From Limnanthes douglasii subsp. nivea (taxonomy: Eukaryota > Streptophyta > Magnoliopsida > Brassicales > Limnanthaceae), in contig JAUPFV010000005.1 of assembly GCA_036936605.1 (NCBI GenBank), positions 228,437,770 to 228,501,769 on the forward strand: a stretch of DNA of 64,000 nt, read 5' to 3'. The notes under the pieces were generated by a model. That model was not told where the DNA came from and ran no database searches. It saw nothing but the letters and a program-made list of their open reading frames with translations. Position numbers and translations under genes: made by a program. Shown piece after piece: positions 49,228 to 59,085 of the stretch (position 1 is the first letter of the stretch; each line of letters begins with the position of its first letter).

Positions 49228-49237
49228 CCCCTTTTTT
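49228..49237 (-). other. Polypurine tract of the Tat element
   Basis: On the minus strand AAAAAAGGGG, followed by CTCC, lies directly upstream of the 3' LTR start (TGATGAG at 49223). A purine run in this place primes plus-strand DNA synthesis in LTR retrotransposons. Its position on this side fixes the element's minus orientation independently of the genes. Confidence 0.8.
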
Positions 49238-49551
49238 AGGTGTTTGAGCAAGTGTTCTTGTCAAAGAACTGAAAAACAGTCCGATGAATGAAGTTGTTCT
49301 CAATTCGGACAGAACTGTGGGTATACCCGGACACGTTAAGCTTTATGAATTCCAAACGGTTTTTGCCAGAGTTAGTGGGACACGTGTCGCTCTCTGATTG
49401 GCCACTCCAGCCGTTTTTTCACCTTGAATTTTGCACCACCTTCTTTAACAAGTAACCTCTTTATTTACCAATAGTGACATCAGCGCCGTCTCTTAATTAT
49501 TGCCCAACTTTTCGGATTCTCCTAGGAATCAACTCCTTTTTTCAAATCTAC

Positions 49552-49558
49552 TATAAAT
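49552..49558 (+). promoter_or_regulatory. TATA-like box upstream of the antisense gene
   Basis: TATAAAT lies 101 bp before the ATG at 49659, in a suitably AT-rich context, with a CT-rich leader (CTCTCTCTAGAAC) just before the ATG. It could drive the plus-strand gene independently of the LTR promoter. Position and sequence are the only support. Confidence 0.4.
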
Positions 49559-49658
49559 TCACATTCATTTTCCACTGTTTTACCATCTCTTTCAAATTTT
49601 ACTCTGCAAATTTACTCAGAGCTTTCTCTCTCTAGAACAAAAATTCCCTTGGCAGTTT

Positions 49659-52638
49659 ATGTTTACAGCAAGAACAGCATTGATCAAAGGTGGTTGGCTC
49701 AACCTTTCGGAGTTGGAGAAATCGCAGAAGGTCGAGAAAGAAAGGCGAATAGCAGCAGGGCTACCATCATCACCAGTTGAGAGACCAGTTGCTTCTGTTA
49801 CAGAATCGGATCGAGGCTCATCCTCCTCCAAAGGTACCAAGCCCAAAAAACTCTTTCAATCCACCCTCTCACCCATAGTATCTGGTTCCTCAGTTCAGGA
49901 GTCAATACCTGCTGTTGAACCAGGAGTTACCGCTACAAGTGTTAGGAAACCCTCACCTTTTATAGCCATGGGGTCTGATTCTAACCACTCTCCGGAGAAG
50001 TTAGTCATTAAGAGGCCAAGCCGGTTAGTCAAGGGACTAACCTCTAAAAATACTCCCTCAAAATTGGGGGCAAAAAATAGTGATTCTGGGTCTGGAATGC
50101 CTATTAGAGCCCCCCGGGAGAGGCCAACCGGTCCGGAGGCCAGCAGCCCGGTTCCTGCAAGAGAGACTTCTGCCTCCGAGCCCCAATCTGAGGTGAGAAG
50201 TCAGAAGAAAACAGACAGTCAATAGTCCGGAGGCCAGGCTGTGGCAAGCATCAACCCTCCCCGGATCACTACCACAGAAGCTCCCCCAACGGTTATGGAG
50301 GAGAGAATGGAGGACTCTGCTGAAGAGGTCCCTTTCGAGTCCGAGTCCTCCGGACAGGCTGATACTACTGCTGTTGCTGCCAAGAAAGGCAAGGAGAATC
50401 TGTACTTGAGGCATCCGGAGCTGCCGGAGTGCCTTGAGGGAAGAGTGGGGCCGTGTTTTCACAAAGTCGAGCTCAAGTACCTGTTGGCCTTGCAGAAGAC
50501 CAAGTACGCATTCATCCATACTTCAGACCTGGGTCGAATGCGCACAAAATGGGGGATCCCCGAAAATGTGAAGATTAGGATCCCCATTGATCCGGAGACC
50601 CCAATGGACTGTAAACAAAATGAAATAGTCTTCTTTACAGAGCTATTTAACTGGGGACTCAGGTTCCCACTGGACCCGGAGATCGTACGGTACTTCCACT
50701 TGGTCAAGCTCTGCCCAACTCAGCTAAGTCCCAATGGCTGGTTCACTTTGATGTCATGTATCATGGCATCCAGGCTGTCTGGGATCCCTCTTCCCATGGA
50801 AGAGTTCGCAGCAGTGGCCAACCTTTGCAAGCATCACCAATTCCCCTTCTATCATTTCAACATGGGGAACGATCTCAAGGCTGTTGATGACCTTTTGGAG
50901 TCGGAGAGTAAATGGAGGAGCCAATTCTTGTTTGTCAGTGGCTCATGGGAAAACGGCAAGAAAATCAAGGCCGGAGAGAACCCAAGCCTCCTTAGGAGTA
51001 GGTGGAGGAGTGATCGTAAGTTTCTTACCTTAAGTCTCTGTCCGTTTCTCTCTTTTCTCTTTTTTTTAAGTTAAGTTTAAACTAACCAGTTCCTCTTTTG
51101 TTCTAGCAGAGCTGCCAAAGAAGTTCGGGGATTATCTGAAGGTCGGACAGACTTCCTGTGGCAAAATCAATGCTTGGGCCGCAGAAAACTGGGAGAATCG
51201 ATTCCACAAAGCCTTCACCGCTGGAAATCTTGCAAGGTCTCACCTGTGGAACACCACAGGTCGGAGAGACCTAACTTGGGAGGAGCTCACCACCCAGCCT
51301 GATGAAGACACTGTGCTTAGAAGGTCCCACGAACTAGATGGGACACTCTACCTGCCTGCCCGGGCTAAAGCCCCAAGCAAAATGAAAGGCAGGAGAAAAG
51401 GCAAAAAGGTGGCGAGCGATGCTGAGAAGGATGCCCCGACAGACCCGGAGGGGCCGGCTCAGGTTCAAATTGATGCAGCCCTCTTGCAGGTAGTGGAGCA
51501 AGAGACCGAGAGGCAGGAAGTAGACCTTCCAAAACCTCCAAGGGCTCCCAAGAGGACTCACAAGCAAGTTGGTGAAAGCGCTGACCGGGAAGTCAAGAAG
51601 AAAAAGACTTCACAAGGAGATGAGCTTGCTCTCCGGGGTCCGGAGCCCTCTTTTCCCACTGGCCCCTCTGACCCAACGCTGGCCGAAGAGATCCCAAGAG
51701 AATTCTACACTGATGAAGTTGAGGGGGGAGAGCTCAATTTGGATGAAGTGGACATCACCGGTCTGGGGGGACTTGGTGAATATTTTCTTGGCCTCCCTAG
51801 AGACGAGTTCGCAAGGCCTTACATCCCTCCGAGCAGCTCCAATACGGTCAACTTCAACGGTAAGACTTTCATGGTTTCTAGTGAGAAAGACACTATAGCC
51901 CATTCCTTGCTTAGTAATGTGCAGCCAGTTCTTATATTGGAGAGGCAAGTCCGGAGTCAAGCAGACACCATCAAAGACCTCCAGTCTGAGAAGGAAAAAC
52001 TGTCTGGAGACCTTCGCACTGCTACCACCAATGCTGATTTGCTCAAGGAAGCAAACGAGGAGCTGAAGAGGAATCAGAATGAGAGCAACACAAAAGTTGT
52101 CACCCTAGAACAAACCATAAAAGATCTCCAGGAGAAGTTGTCTGGTATGGAGAAGGACCTTACAACCTCAAGGGGAGAAACTGCTGTAAAGGAGAAGCTC
52201 ATCACCAACCTGACTACCGACAAGATCGCTCTAGAAAATGCAGTAACCCAGGCTGCTGAGGAGAAAAATGCTTTGCTAAGGGACCAAGAGGCCACAATCA
52301 AGGCCAAGATCAATGCCTATGCCAGGGAGATGATAAAAAGCGAAGAGTTAATGGTTCAAAGGGTGAAGTCTGATATGGTTCTCCTTTTTCATGAAAAATT
52401 TCCGAAGAGGACCCTGGGGGACTTATGGCTCTATGTGGACGATGATGACCTTCCATTTTACACAATGGTCGACGAAGGATTTTCCGGTGAGTCCTCATCT
52501 GATAATGAAGAGAAGACCAGAGAGAGCCCAGGCGAAGAGGAGAATGATCCCAAGGGCAAGAAGGTAGTCGAAGGGGGGAGCGACATCAAGGGCAAGAAAG
52601 CAGATGAGGGTGAGCCATCTTCAAGGGCTCAACCTTAA
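49659..52638 (+). CDS. Antisense two-exon gene of the Tat element: Transposase_28-like domain plus coiled coil (one in-frame stop)
   Basis: Exon 1 is 49659-51015, exon 2 is 51107-52638: 963 codons including stop. Codon 189 is TAG (50223-50225) with the same frame open on both sides, so it is a nonsense mutation. Residues about 248-390 hold a domain resembling PF04195 (putative gypsy-type transposon, Transposase_28): KYLLALQKTKYAF, FFTELFNWGLRFPLDPEI, KLCPTQLSPNGWFTLMSC. The N-terminal 240 residues are Ser/Pro/Lys-rich and disordered. Residues about 725-870 form a coiled coil rich in Glu, Lys and Leu; the tail is acidic and Lys-Gly-rich. Such proteins are known as extra ORFs in Tat-lineage and Grande-like elements; their function is not established. 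The gene is convergent with pol, 470 bp apart. If the stop is not read through, a shorter product could start downstream of it. Confidence 0.8.
51016..51106 (+). other. Intron of the antisense gene
   Basis: The donor is GTAAGT at 51016. A pyrimidine-rich tract TTCCTCTTTTGTTCTAG ends at 51106, with an alternative AG three bases on (51109, a NAGNAG acceptor). Exon 1 leaves one base over and exon 2 supplies two, so both acceptors restore the exon 2 frame, which is open from there to 52638. Unspliced reading stops at 51074. The 91-bp length fits plant introns. Confidence 0.8.
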
Positions 52639-52673
52639 TTTATGGTGTACTTTGTTTATCTTTTACTCAAACT

Positions 52674-52784
52674 AAAGTCCTTGGAAGGCCAAGGCACTCT
52701 TTTTGTTGTGGTGTCCGGTATTATTCGGACAGATTTTTTGTGCTGTACCCTAACTTGTTCGAAAGTCCTTGGAAGGCCAAGGCA
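52674..52784. repeat. Twice-repeated 23-bp motif with an internal hairpin, 3' of the antisense gene
   Basis: AAAGTCCTTGGAAGGCCAAGG plus CA occurs at 52674-52696 and again, perfectly, at 52762-52784. Each copy holds the inverted repeat CCTTGG-AAGG-CCAAGG, able to form a 6-bp stem with a 4-base loop. They lie 36 and 124 bases after the antisense stop codon, in the gap between the two convergent genes. Confidence 0.8.
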
Positions 52785-53108
52785 ATTTTAATTTGTTGAA
52801 TGAATGTTTCTATTTTACTCAACCATCATCCTCTTTCATTATTTATTTGTTTTAGTTTAGATAGCTAGAGTTTAAGTAGCTTTTAGTTATTGCATTGTGA
52901 GAGTGTTGAGATTCTCCGGCTAGAGTTTAAATACCCCCTTAGATCTTTCAGTCCGGGTAGTATGACAAGAGATAGAATTTTGAAAATACTTAGAAAATTT
53001 TGAAGAAGGCATCAAATTCATTGAAAACTCTCCGTGCTACCGAAGAGGGGAAGGTATGCCCCCAAATATTTACATGGATGTTTAAACAAGTAAATATTTA
53101 CACAAGTG

Positions 53109-56100
53109 TCATTCCAAGTACATTCGGAGATGCTCAATATTCCAAGGATGAGTTAGAACCCTGCCATCTTTGTCTTCCAACCAATAAGTTCCAGGCTTGA
53201 TTCTTTCAACCACAATATACGGACCCTCCCAGGTAGGGGCCAGCTTTCCGAAGAGCTTTTCTTTAGTGTGTAAGAAGACCTTCCTTAATACTTTGTCCCC
53301 TGGTTGGAAATCTCTTCTTTTAACTTTAGAAGCAAACCTGCTTCTCATCAAGCCCTGATAGTGTGCCACTCTAAGGCGAGCTTTAACCCGTCTTTCTTAT
53401 ATTAAATCAAGTTGATTTCTGATGGCCATCTCATTAGTGTGTCCGGAGAAGTTGTGAACACAAAAGGAAGGAAGTGTCTTCTCTATGGGGGCTACTACAT
53501 CCATTCCATAGACCAAGGCAAAGGGTGATTCTTCTGTTGCAGCCCCAGGTGTTGTTCGGTAGGCCCACAAGACTTCTTGTAAATAACTAGGCCACTTCCC
53601 AGCAGCCCATTCCAGATTCTTCCTTAAACCGGACAGTATAGTCCTATTAGCCACTTCAACTTGCCCATTCGCTTGTGGATGGAAAGGTGAAGAAAAACAA
53701 TGTTGTATACCTCTTGAGGCACAGAAGCTTTCCATTTCTCTGTTGTCAAACTGTGGCCCATTGTCTGTTGTTATTTTCTGTGGGACACCAAATCTGCAAC
53801 ATATGTTGGACAGAATGAATTTTATGACAGCTTTTGATGTTGTCCCTGCCAGGAGAGCTGCTTCTATCCACTTTGAGAAGTAGTCAATGGCCACAATTAT
53901 AGTTCTACGCCCTCCGGACGCCACAGGGAGAGGCCCTACTAAGTCCAACCCCCATCGAGCAAAAGGGATGGGCTCAGAAATTGACTCCAAAGGAATGGTT
54001 GGTACATGAATTTCATTGTTGTACCCCTGGCATGGATCACACCTCCTCACCAATTCCTTAGCATCTTTCATAATTGATGGCCAATAATATCTGGAGAGTA
54101 ATACTCTTCTTGTTAAAGCTTTAAACCCACAATGGGCTGATCCCTCACCATCATGCAATTCGGAGAGGACCACTTGTGACTCATCATCCCCTAAACAACG
54201 TAGGAGAGGTTTACTATAGGATTTTTTGTACAACACTTCTCTCAACATAATAAAACCACAAGCCTTGTGTTTCAATGTTCTGGCTTGTGATTTATCTGAA
54301 GGCACAATACCATCGGACAGATATTGTATGAGAGGAGATCTCCAGTCTTGAGGCCGATTCACTTGTATTTCAAAAACTTCCTCTTTTTCACCCTTACTAA
54401 GTTGAATAGAAGGGCTTTCAAGCATATGGATCCATGGGTAGGACTCCGTATATGCTATTGTTGCCAATGAGTCTGCTAGCTCATTTTCTGCCCGGGGAAT
54501 ATGCTCATAGACAACAGCTTTAAACTTTAGGGCTTCATTCTTGAGGAGGAGTAAATATTTTACCAACTGCTCCTTTCTAGCCTCAGATTGGCCTAAGGCA
54601 TGGTGGACAAGCAACTGGGAGTCACTTAGTAGCTTGACCCTTTTAGCCCCACAGATGTAGGCCAACTTTAATCCAGCTATAGCTGCTTCGTATTCGGACT
54701 CGTTATTAGATGCCCTGAAAGCAAAACAAATAGCTTGGAACATGCTGTCCCCGTATGGGGAAGTGAGACATATTCCTGCACCACATCCCATGGTGCTAGA
54801 CCCTCCGTCTGTTCGGACAATCCACACTTTCTTGTCTTTTGAATCAGTAGGTTGCTCTGAATCCCTATCGGAGTGGAATTCAACTAGAAAATCAGCCATA
54901 GCTTGGGCTTTTACTGCTGCCCGGGGAGCAAAGTCTATGTCGAAGTCCCCCAACTCTACTGACCACTTCGTCATTCTGCTTGAAATGTCTGCTTTTTGAA
55001 GGACATTCTTTAAAGGGAAAGATGTCCGGACGACGATAGGATGAGCCTGGAAATAAGGCCTCATCTTTCTTGCAACTATCACCAGAGCTAATGCCAGTTT
55101 TTCGAGTTTCAAGTAACATCTCTCAGCATCAATCAAGCTTATGCTGATGTAGTACACTGGGTAGGGACAACCATCGACCTCTCTTACCAACACAGCACTG
55201 ATGGCACAACTTGAAACGGCCAGATACACAATAAGAGTCTCCCCATCAACTGGTTTGAACAAAGTTTTGGGAGAGGAGAGATGTTTCTTGATTTTATTGA
55301 ATGCATCACCACACTGTGGGGTCCATTCGAACCCTTTTGCACCCTTCAAAGTTTGAAAGAATGGAGCACACCTGTCCGAAGACCTGGATATGAATCTGTT
55401 CAAGGCAGCTAATCTCCCTGTTAATCGCTGTACTTCTTTAATGTTTCGAGGAGGTTCCATCTGGAAAAGAGCATTCAACTGATCCGGGTCGGGATGTATT
55501 CCATGCTCACTTATGATATACCCTAAGAATTTCCCGGACTGCACTCCAAAAACACACTTTTCAGGGTTTAACTTTAAATTTACTTTTACCAAGTTGGCAA
55601 AAGTTTCTCGGAGGTCGGATAAGTGTAGTTGCTCATCCACACTCTTAACCATCATATCGTCAATGTAAACCTCCATATTTCTTTCAATTTGAGCAGCAAA
55701 TGCCTTGTTGACTAGCCTTTGATAAGTAGCCCCAGCATTTTTCAAACCAAAAGGCATCACCTTGTAGCAATGTAGACCCCTGTCAGTGACAAACGTGGTA
55801 TGCTCTTGATCTTTTGGATCTACTTGAATCTGATTGTACCCGGAGAAGGCATCCATAAAGGAAAGCAGCTTGTTCTCAGAAGTAGAGTCTACCAACTGAT
55901 CTATCCGGGGGACCGAGTACAAATCTTTTGGGCAAGCTCTATTGAGGTCTGTGAAATCAATGCACATGCGCCACTTTCCGTTTTTCTTTTTCACCAGGAC
56001 AGGATTGGCAGTCCACAAAGGATATTGAGATTCTTTAATGTGCCCCATCTTTGTGAGTCTGTCAACCTCTTGTACTATGACATCAGCCTTTTTTTTTGAA

Positions 56101-56660
56101 AAAGCTCTTCTTTTTTGAACCACTGGTGCCACATCTCTCCGGACAAATAGGTGATGGGATATCACTTCTGATGGAACTCCAGTAACATCAGCATTGCACC
56201 AAGCAAAAACGTGATGATGGTCTTTCAAGAATTTCAACATCTCTTCTTTCAAAATTGGTGGCATCTTGGACCCTATCTTGACACTTTTGCCTTCTTCCAA
56301 ACAGTGCGTTTCAACCTCTTCAATTGGAATCAACACTCCAGGGGTCTCTCTGGGGTCATCGATTTCACCCTCACCCCCAGAAAGACCCTCAAACTGCTAT
56401 TGATCATTTATACGGACTGCCCCCAGCGTTCGAGGAGCCAAGGCAGTGGCATAGCATTCTCGTGCAATCTTTTGGATGCTCCGGACAACCCCAACCTGTC
56501 CCTGAACAGCATACTTTAAGCACTGATGGACTGTTGAAGCCACTGCATGCATCCTAGAGAGCCAAGATCTCCCTAGTATAGCATTATAGCAAGTGGGACA
56601 ATCCACCACGATGAAGAGTATTCTAACCATTTTCTTGAAAGGGCCCCTGCCCAATAACAC
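53109..56660 (-). pseudogene. Tat-element pol: protease end, RT, two RNase H domains, integrase (two nonsense codons)
   Basis: One frame from 56660 to 53109, interrupted only by TAG at 56397-56399 and TAA at 53397-53399. Before the first stop is the protease C-terminus (YNAILGRSWL). Residue numbers below count from 56336. RT about 85-275 with WRMCIDFTDLNRACPKD, FMDAFSGYNQI and the YIDD box (224-227). First RNase H about 360-490 is degenerate: its first Asp is replaced (LIVYLAVSS). Second RNase H about 500-630 keeps D510, a Glu near 548, D572 and D622. Integrase: zinc site H728, H735, C766, C769; catalytic D798, D858, E894 (D-D-35-E). The last 86 residues of the integrase C-terminus (GDKVLRKV, LAPTWEGPYIV) follow the second stop. 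It would make DNA from the element RNA and insert it, but the breaks disable this copy. Confidence 0.92.
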
Positions 56661-56667
56661 CTCTTCT

Positions 56668-58740
56668 TCAAAATTCTCCGATCATATCGGCTGAGCTGCC
56701 CGTGAAGCCCACGATTGATCTGTCCGACTTTTGAATCACAGCTGGATTTTTCATTTTCTTGTAAGTGGTTAGGTAAAGGATATTGGCAGAGCTTCCAGTA
56801 TCCACCAGAATTCTCCTTATCTCATTGCCCCCTATAGATGCTCCTATGACAACAGCATCCTCATGAGGGCCAGCAATGTCTCTTAAATCATCCTCATCAA
56901 AGACAATAAATGGGAATGAGTTTGGTGATTGATAAGATGTCATGCCTCCTTCTAGCTGGGAGGCTAAATTATGAACATGCCTCTTTCTCGAAGAAGTAGT
57001 AGGAGCTGTCATAGAGTCCCCTCCGAAAATTGTAAGTGACTCAAAGAATTTAATGAGCCCGGAGACCGACCTAGAACATTCCTCTATGGCACCCACCCTG
57101 TTTCGAGTTGGATCAGGATCCAAGTACTCAGAATCCACATCAAACCTTTCAACTATGACCATGGCCCACTCTGGGGCAGCATTACTTGGACCAACCCGGT
57201 GAGTGTTGTCAGGCCTGTTGCCTCCTCTTCTCTTAACGTATGCTCCCAAATTTCCCCTTTCAATCAAGTTCTGAACCTCTTGCTTCAACGCTATGCAATC
57301 ATCAGTGGTATGGCCAATATCATTGTGATATTGGCAAAAGGAGTTGTTACGATGCTCCTCGGGAGACTGCAAGGTTGCCGGTCTCCGGTAATGCACCTCA
57401 TCTTTTGTTTTATCGAAAATGGTAGCCACACTTTCTTTGAGCTCTGAGAACCACTCCGGTTGGACCCATGGCCCTCTTTTGTTTCTGGATTGTTGACTTT
57501 GAGCAGGAGCAGCTGGCTGAGACTGGACTTTTGCCCTACCATGCCCCTGTCCGGTTTCTCTTGCCTTATTCCCGGACTGGTTTTGATTTGGAGTTGGTGC
57601 CACTGGGGTGGACCTCACCTGTCTGTGCACCCTGGTCTTCTTTGTTTCATCAACGTTTATTTGCTTGCCAACTTGATTTAGCAATCCTCCCCAGGTCATG
57701 GCCTTCTTTCTGGTCACCGAATCAGCCAGATTGCCTGGGTTCAAACCTTGCCTTAGGGATGCTATTGCCACATGTTCGAAGCAATCAGCCAACCCATTCT
57801 TTGTGTTCACAAAACGACTTATGTATTCCTTTAATGACTCATTTGGCTCCTGGGCACAATGGATTATTGTGTCTCCATTGCCCTTCAGCTCCTTACTCCC
57901 TACAAACTGCCTTTGAAAGGCCACCCAAAACGTATCAAAATCTTTAATACAACCTTGAGGCAGGCTGTTGTACCATTTCAGAGCACTCCCCGTAAAAGAT
58001 TGGGAGAATGCCCTACACAGTAGTTTATCATCATCATCAAAGTTCATCATGAAGTTCTTGAATTGCTCCAGATGATTGTCCGGATCAGTACTGTCATCGT
58101 ACTTCTCCATCTTAGTACTGTCTAACCTCTTGGGGAGGTTTCCGGACAGGATTTTAGAAGACAGTGGAGACTGCCTCCAATTCCTTTCACGACTGAACAC
58201 AGTATCATCATTGGGAGTTGCAAAGATACCTGGCTCATCGTGGAAAGCAAAGGGATCCATCAGCATCTTGTCTGTATACCTCCGGTTGTGAGATGACCCC
58301 TTTCCAATATGCCTTTTCATTCTTCCATGGTGATCTCTTTTTCTCGAATATTTCTTAACCTGCTTTTGCTTTTTTTTGGTTCGACCCTCATCACTGCTAG
58401 AGGACAAGGATTTTTCATTTCCCTCTCTGTCTGAAGAGTTGCCCGAAGATTCTGAACTCGAGTCAGAACTCTCCACAAGCTTGGACCGGTGAGACTTTTT
58501 AGAACTAGCATGAGTCTTTTTGGTGCTCACATGAGTTTTGGAAGCCTCATGCTCTCTGGGGTTATCGGTGTGATGAACAACCGATGCCTTGGATTTTTCT
58601 TTCACGCCCATCTTGGCCTTTTCAGCCCTCAGAGCTTCTATTTCAAGCTTTAACCTGTCGCGCTCTTGGAAAGTATACTCATCATTTTCTTCCACCACTT
58701 CGAGCAAAACTGGTGGAAGCTCTGGATTGTCCGGATTCAT
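56668..58740 (-). CDS. Tat-element gag and start of protease (frameshifted from pol)
   Basis: The first ATG of this frame is at 58740; the frame is open a little further upstream towards the PBS. From that ATG about 690 codons remain. Residues 15-55 are Glu/Lys-rich, 70-160 a Ser/Lys-rich basic linker. The Retrotrans_gag region is about 210-325 (FTGSALKWYNSLPQGCI, FDTFWVAFQRQFVG, LKEYISRF). A zinc finger of the Tat CX2HX4HX4C type, CQYHNDIGHTTDDC, is at 469-482. The protease active site VDTGSSANILY begins at 646. The frame ends TGA at 56668-56670, and protease continues in the other frame at 56660. A run of four T at this point suggests a one-base slip. Gag packages the RNA into virus-like particles in the cytoplasm. 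Confidence 0.9.
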   Translation of the reverse strand: MNPDNPELPPVLLEVVEENDEYTFQERDRLKLEIEALRAEKAKMGVKEKSKASVVHHTDNPREHEASKTHVSTKKTHASSKKSHRSKLVESSDSSSESSGNSSDREGNEKSLSSSSDEGRTKKKQKQVKKYSRKRDHHGRMKRHIGKGSSHNRRYTDKMLMDPFAFHDEPGIFATPNDDTVFSRERNWRQSPLSSKILSGNLPKRLDSTKMEKYDDSTDPDNHLEQFKNFMMNFDDDDKLLCRAFSQSFTGSALKWYNSLPQGCIKDFDTFWVAFQRQFVGSKELKGNGDTIIHCAQEPNESLKEYISRFVNTKNGLADCFEHVAIASLRQGLNPGNLADSVTRKKAMTWGGLLNQVGKQINVDETKKTRVHRQVRSTPVAPTPNQNQSGNKARETGQGHGRAKVQSQPAAPAQSQQSRNKRGPWVQPEWFSELKESVATIFDKTKDEVHYRRPATLQSPEEHRNNSFCQYHNDIGHTTDDCIALKQEVQNLIERGNLGAYVKRRGGNRPDNTHRVGPSNAAPEWAMVIVERFDVDSEYLDPDPTRNRVGAIEECSRSVSGLIKFFESLTIFGGDSMTAPTTSSRKRHVHNLASQLEGGMTSYQSPNSFPFIVFDEDDLRDIAGPHEDAVVIGASIGGNEIRRILVDTGSSANILYLTTYKKMKNPAVIQKSDRSIVGFTGSSADMIGEF

Positions 58741-58792
58741 ACGGACAGAATTTCTTGGCAGGTTTTGAATGCTTGATTCAGGCACCTCTCTC

Positions 58793-58810
58793 CTCCCACT
58801 GTGGTCACCA
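58793..58810 (-). other. Primer-binding site of the Tat element
   Basis: Three bases after the 5' LTR (minus strand) stands TGGTGACCACAGTGGGAG, starting with the TGG expected opposite a tRNA CCA end. It does not match the common plant initiator-Met site. The nearest match I can recall is the tRNA-Lys type (five differences in 18), so the primer tRNA is undetermined. Confidence 0.6.
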
Positions 58811-58869
58811 ATTTGGTGTGGATAATAATTGCCTGAGGGTAGGCTAGTAATTTCAAGTGGAGTTTCAAG

Positions 58870-58995
58870 GTGGTGTATGGGTGTTTAACAGTGGTGTATG
58901 AGTGTTTAACGGTGGTGTATGGGTGTTTAACGGTGGTGTATGGGTGTTTAACGGTGGTGTATGGATGTTTAACAGTGGTGTATGGGTGTTTAACG
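58870..58995. repeat. 21-bp tandem repeat in the 5' LTR, six units
   Basis: Six units of GTGGTGTATGGGTGTTTAAC plus A/G, two of them with single G-to-A changes (GTATGAGTG, GTATGGATG). The array lies some 80-215 bases downstream of the TATA-like box, so it would be in the 5' end of the element's RNA. Confidence 0.95.
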
Positions 58996-59076
58996 GTTAG
59001 AATAGATAGTAGAGAGATGATTAAGCAGCTTGGTAGCAGTTAATTCTCATTACCATAGTTAATGCTGGTGGTTGGG

Positions 59077-59085
59077 TATTTATAG
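59077..59085 (-). promoter_or_regulatory. TATA-like box of the 5' LTR
   Basis: CTATAAATA on the minus strand, about 280 bp into the LTR. It is conserved in both LTR copies and placed where the promoter of gag-pol is expected, dividing U3 from R/U5. The start site is not visible from sequence. Confidence 0.55.

Noticed and set aside
50058..52498. Minus-strand open frames opposite the antisense gene
   Set aside because: The plus-strand frame has domain, intron and coiled-coil evidence; the minus frames have none and would have no place in the pol order.
57199..58291. Several plus-strand open frames of 60-160 codons opposite gag
   Set aside because: They are antisense shadows of gag, with no domain and no independent composition.
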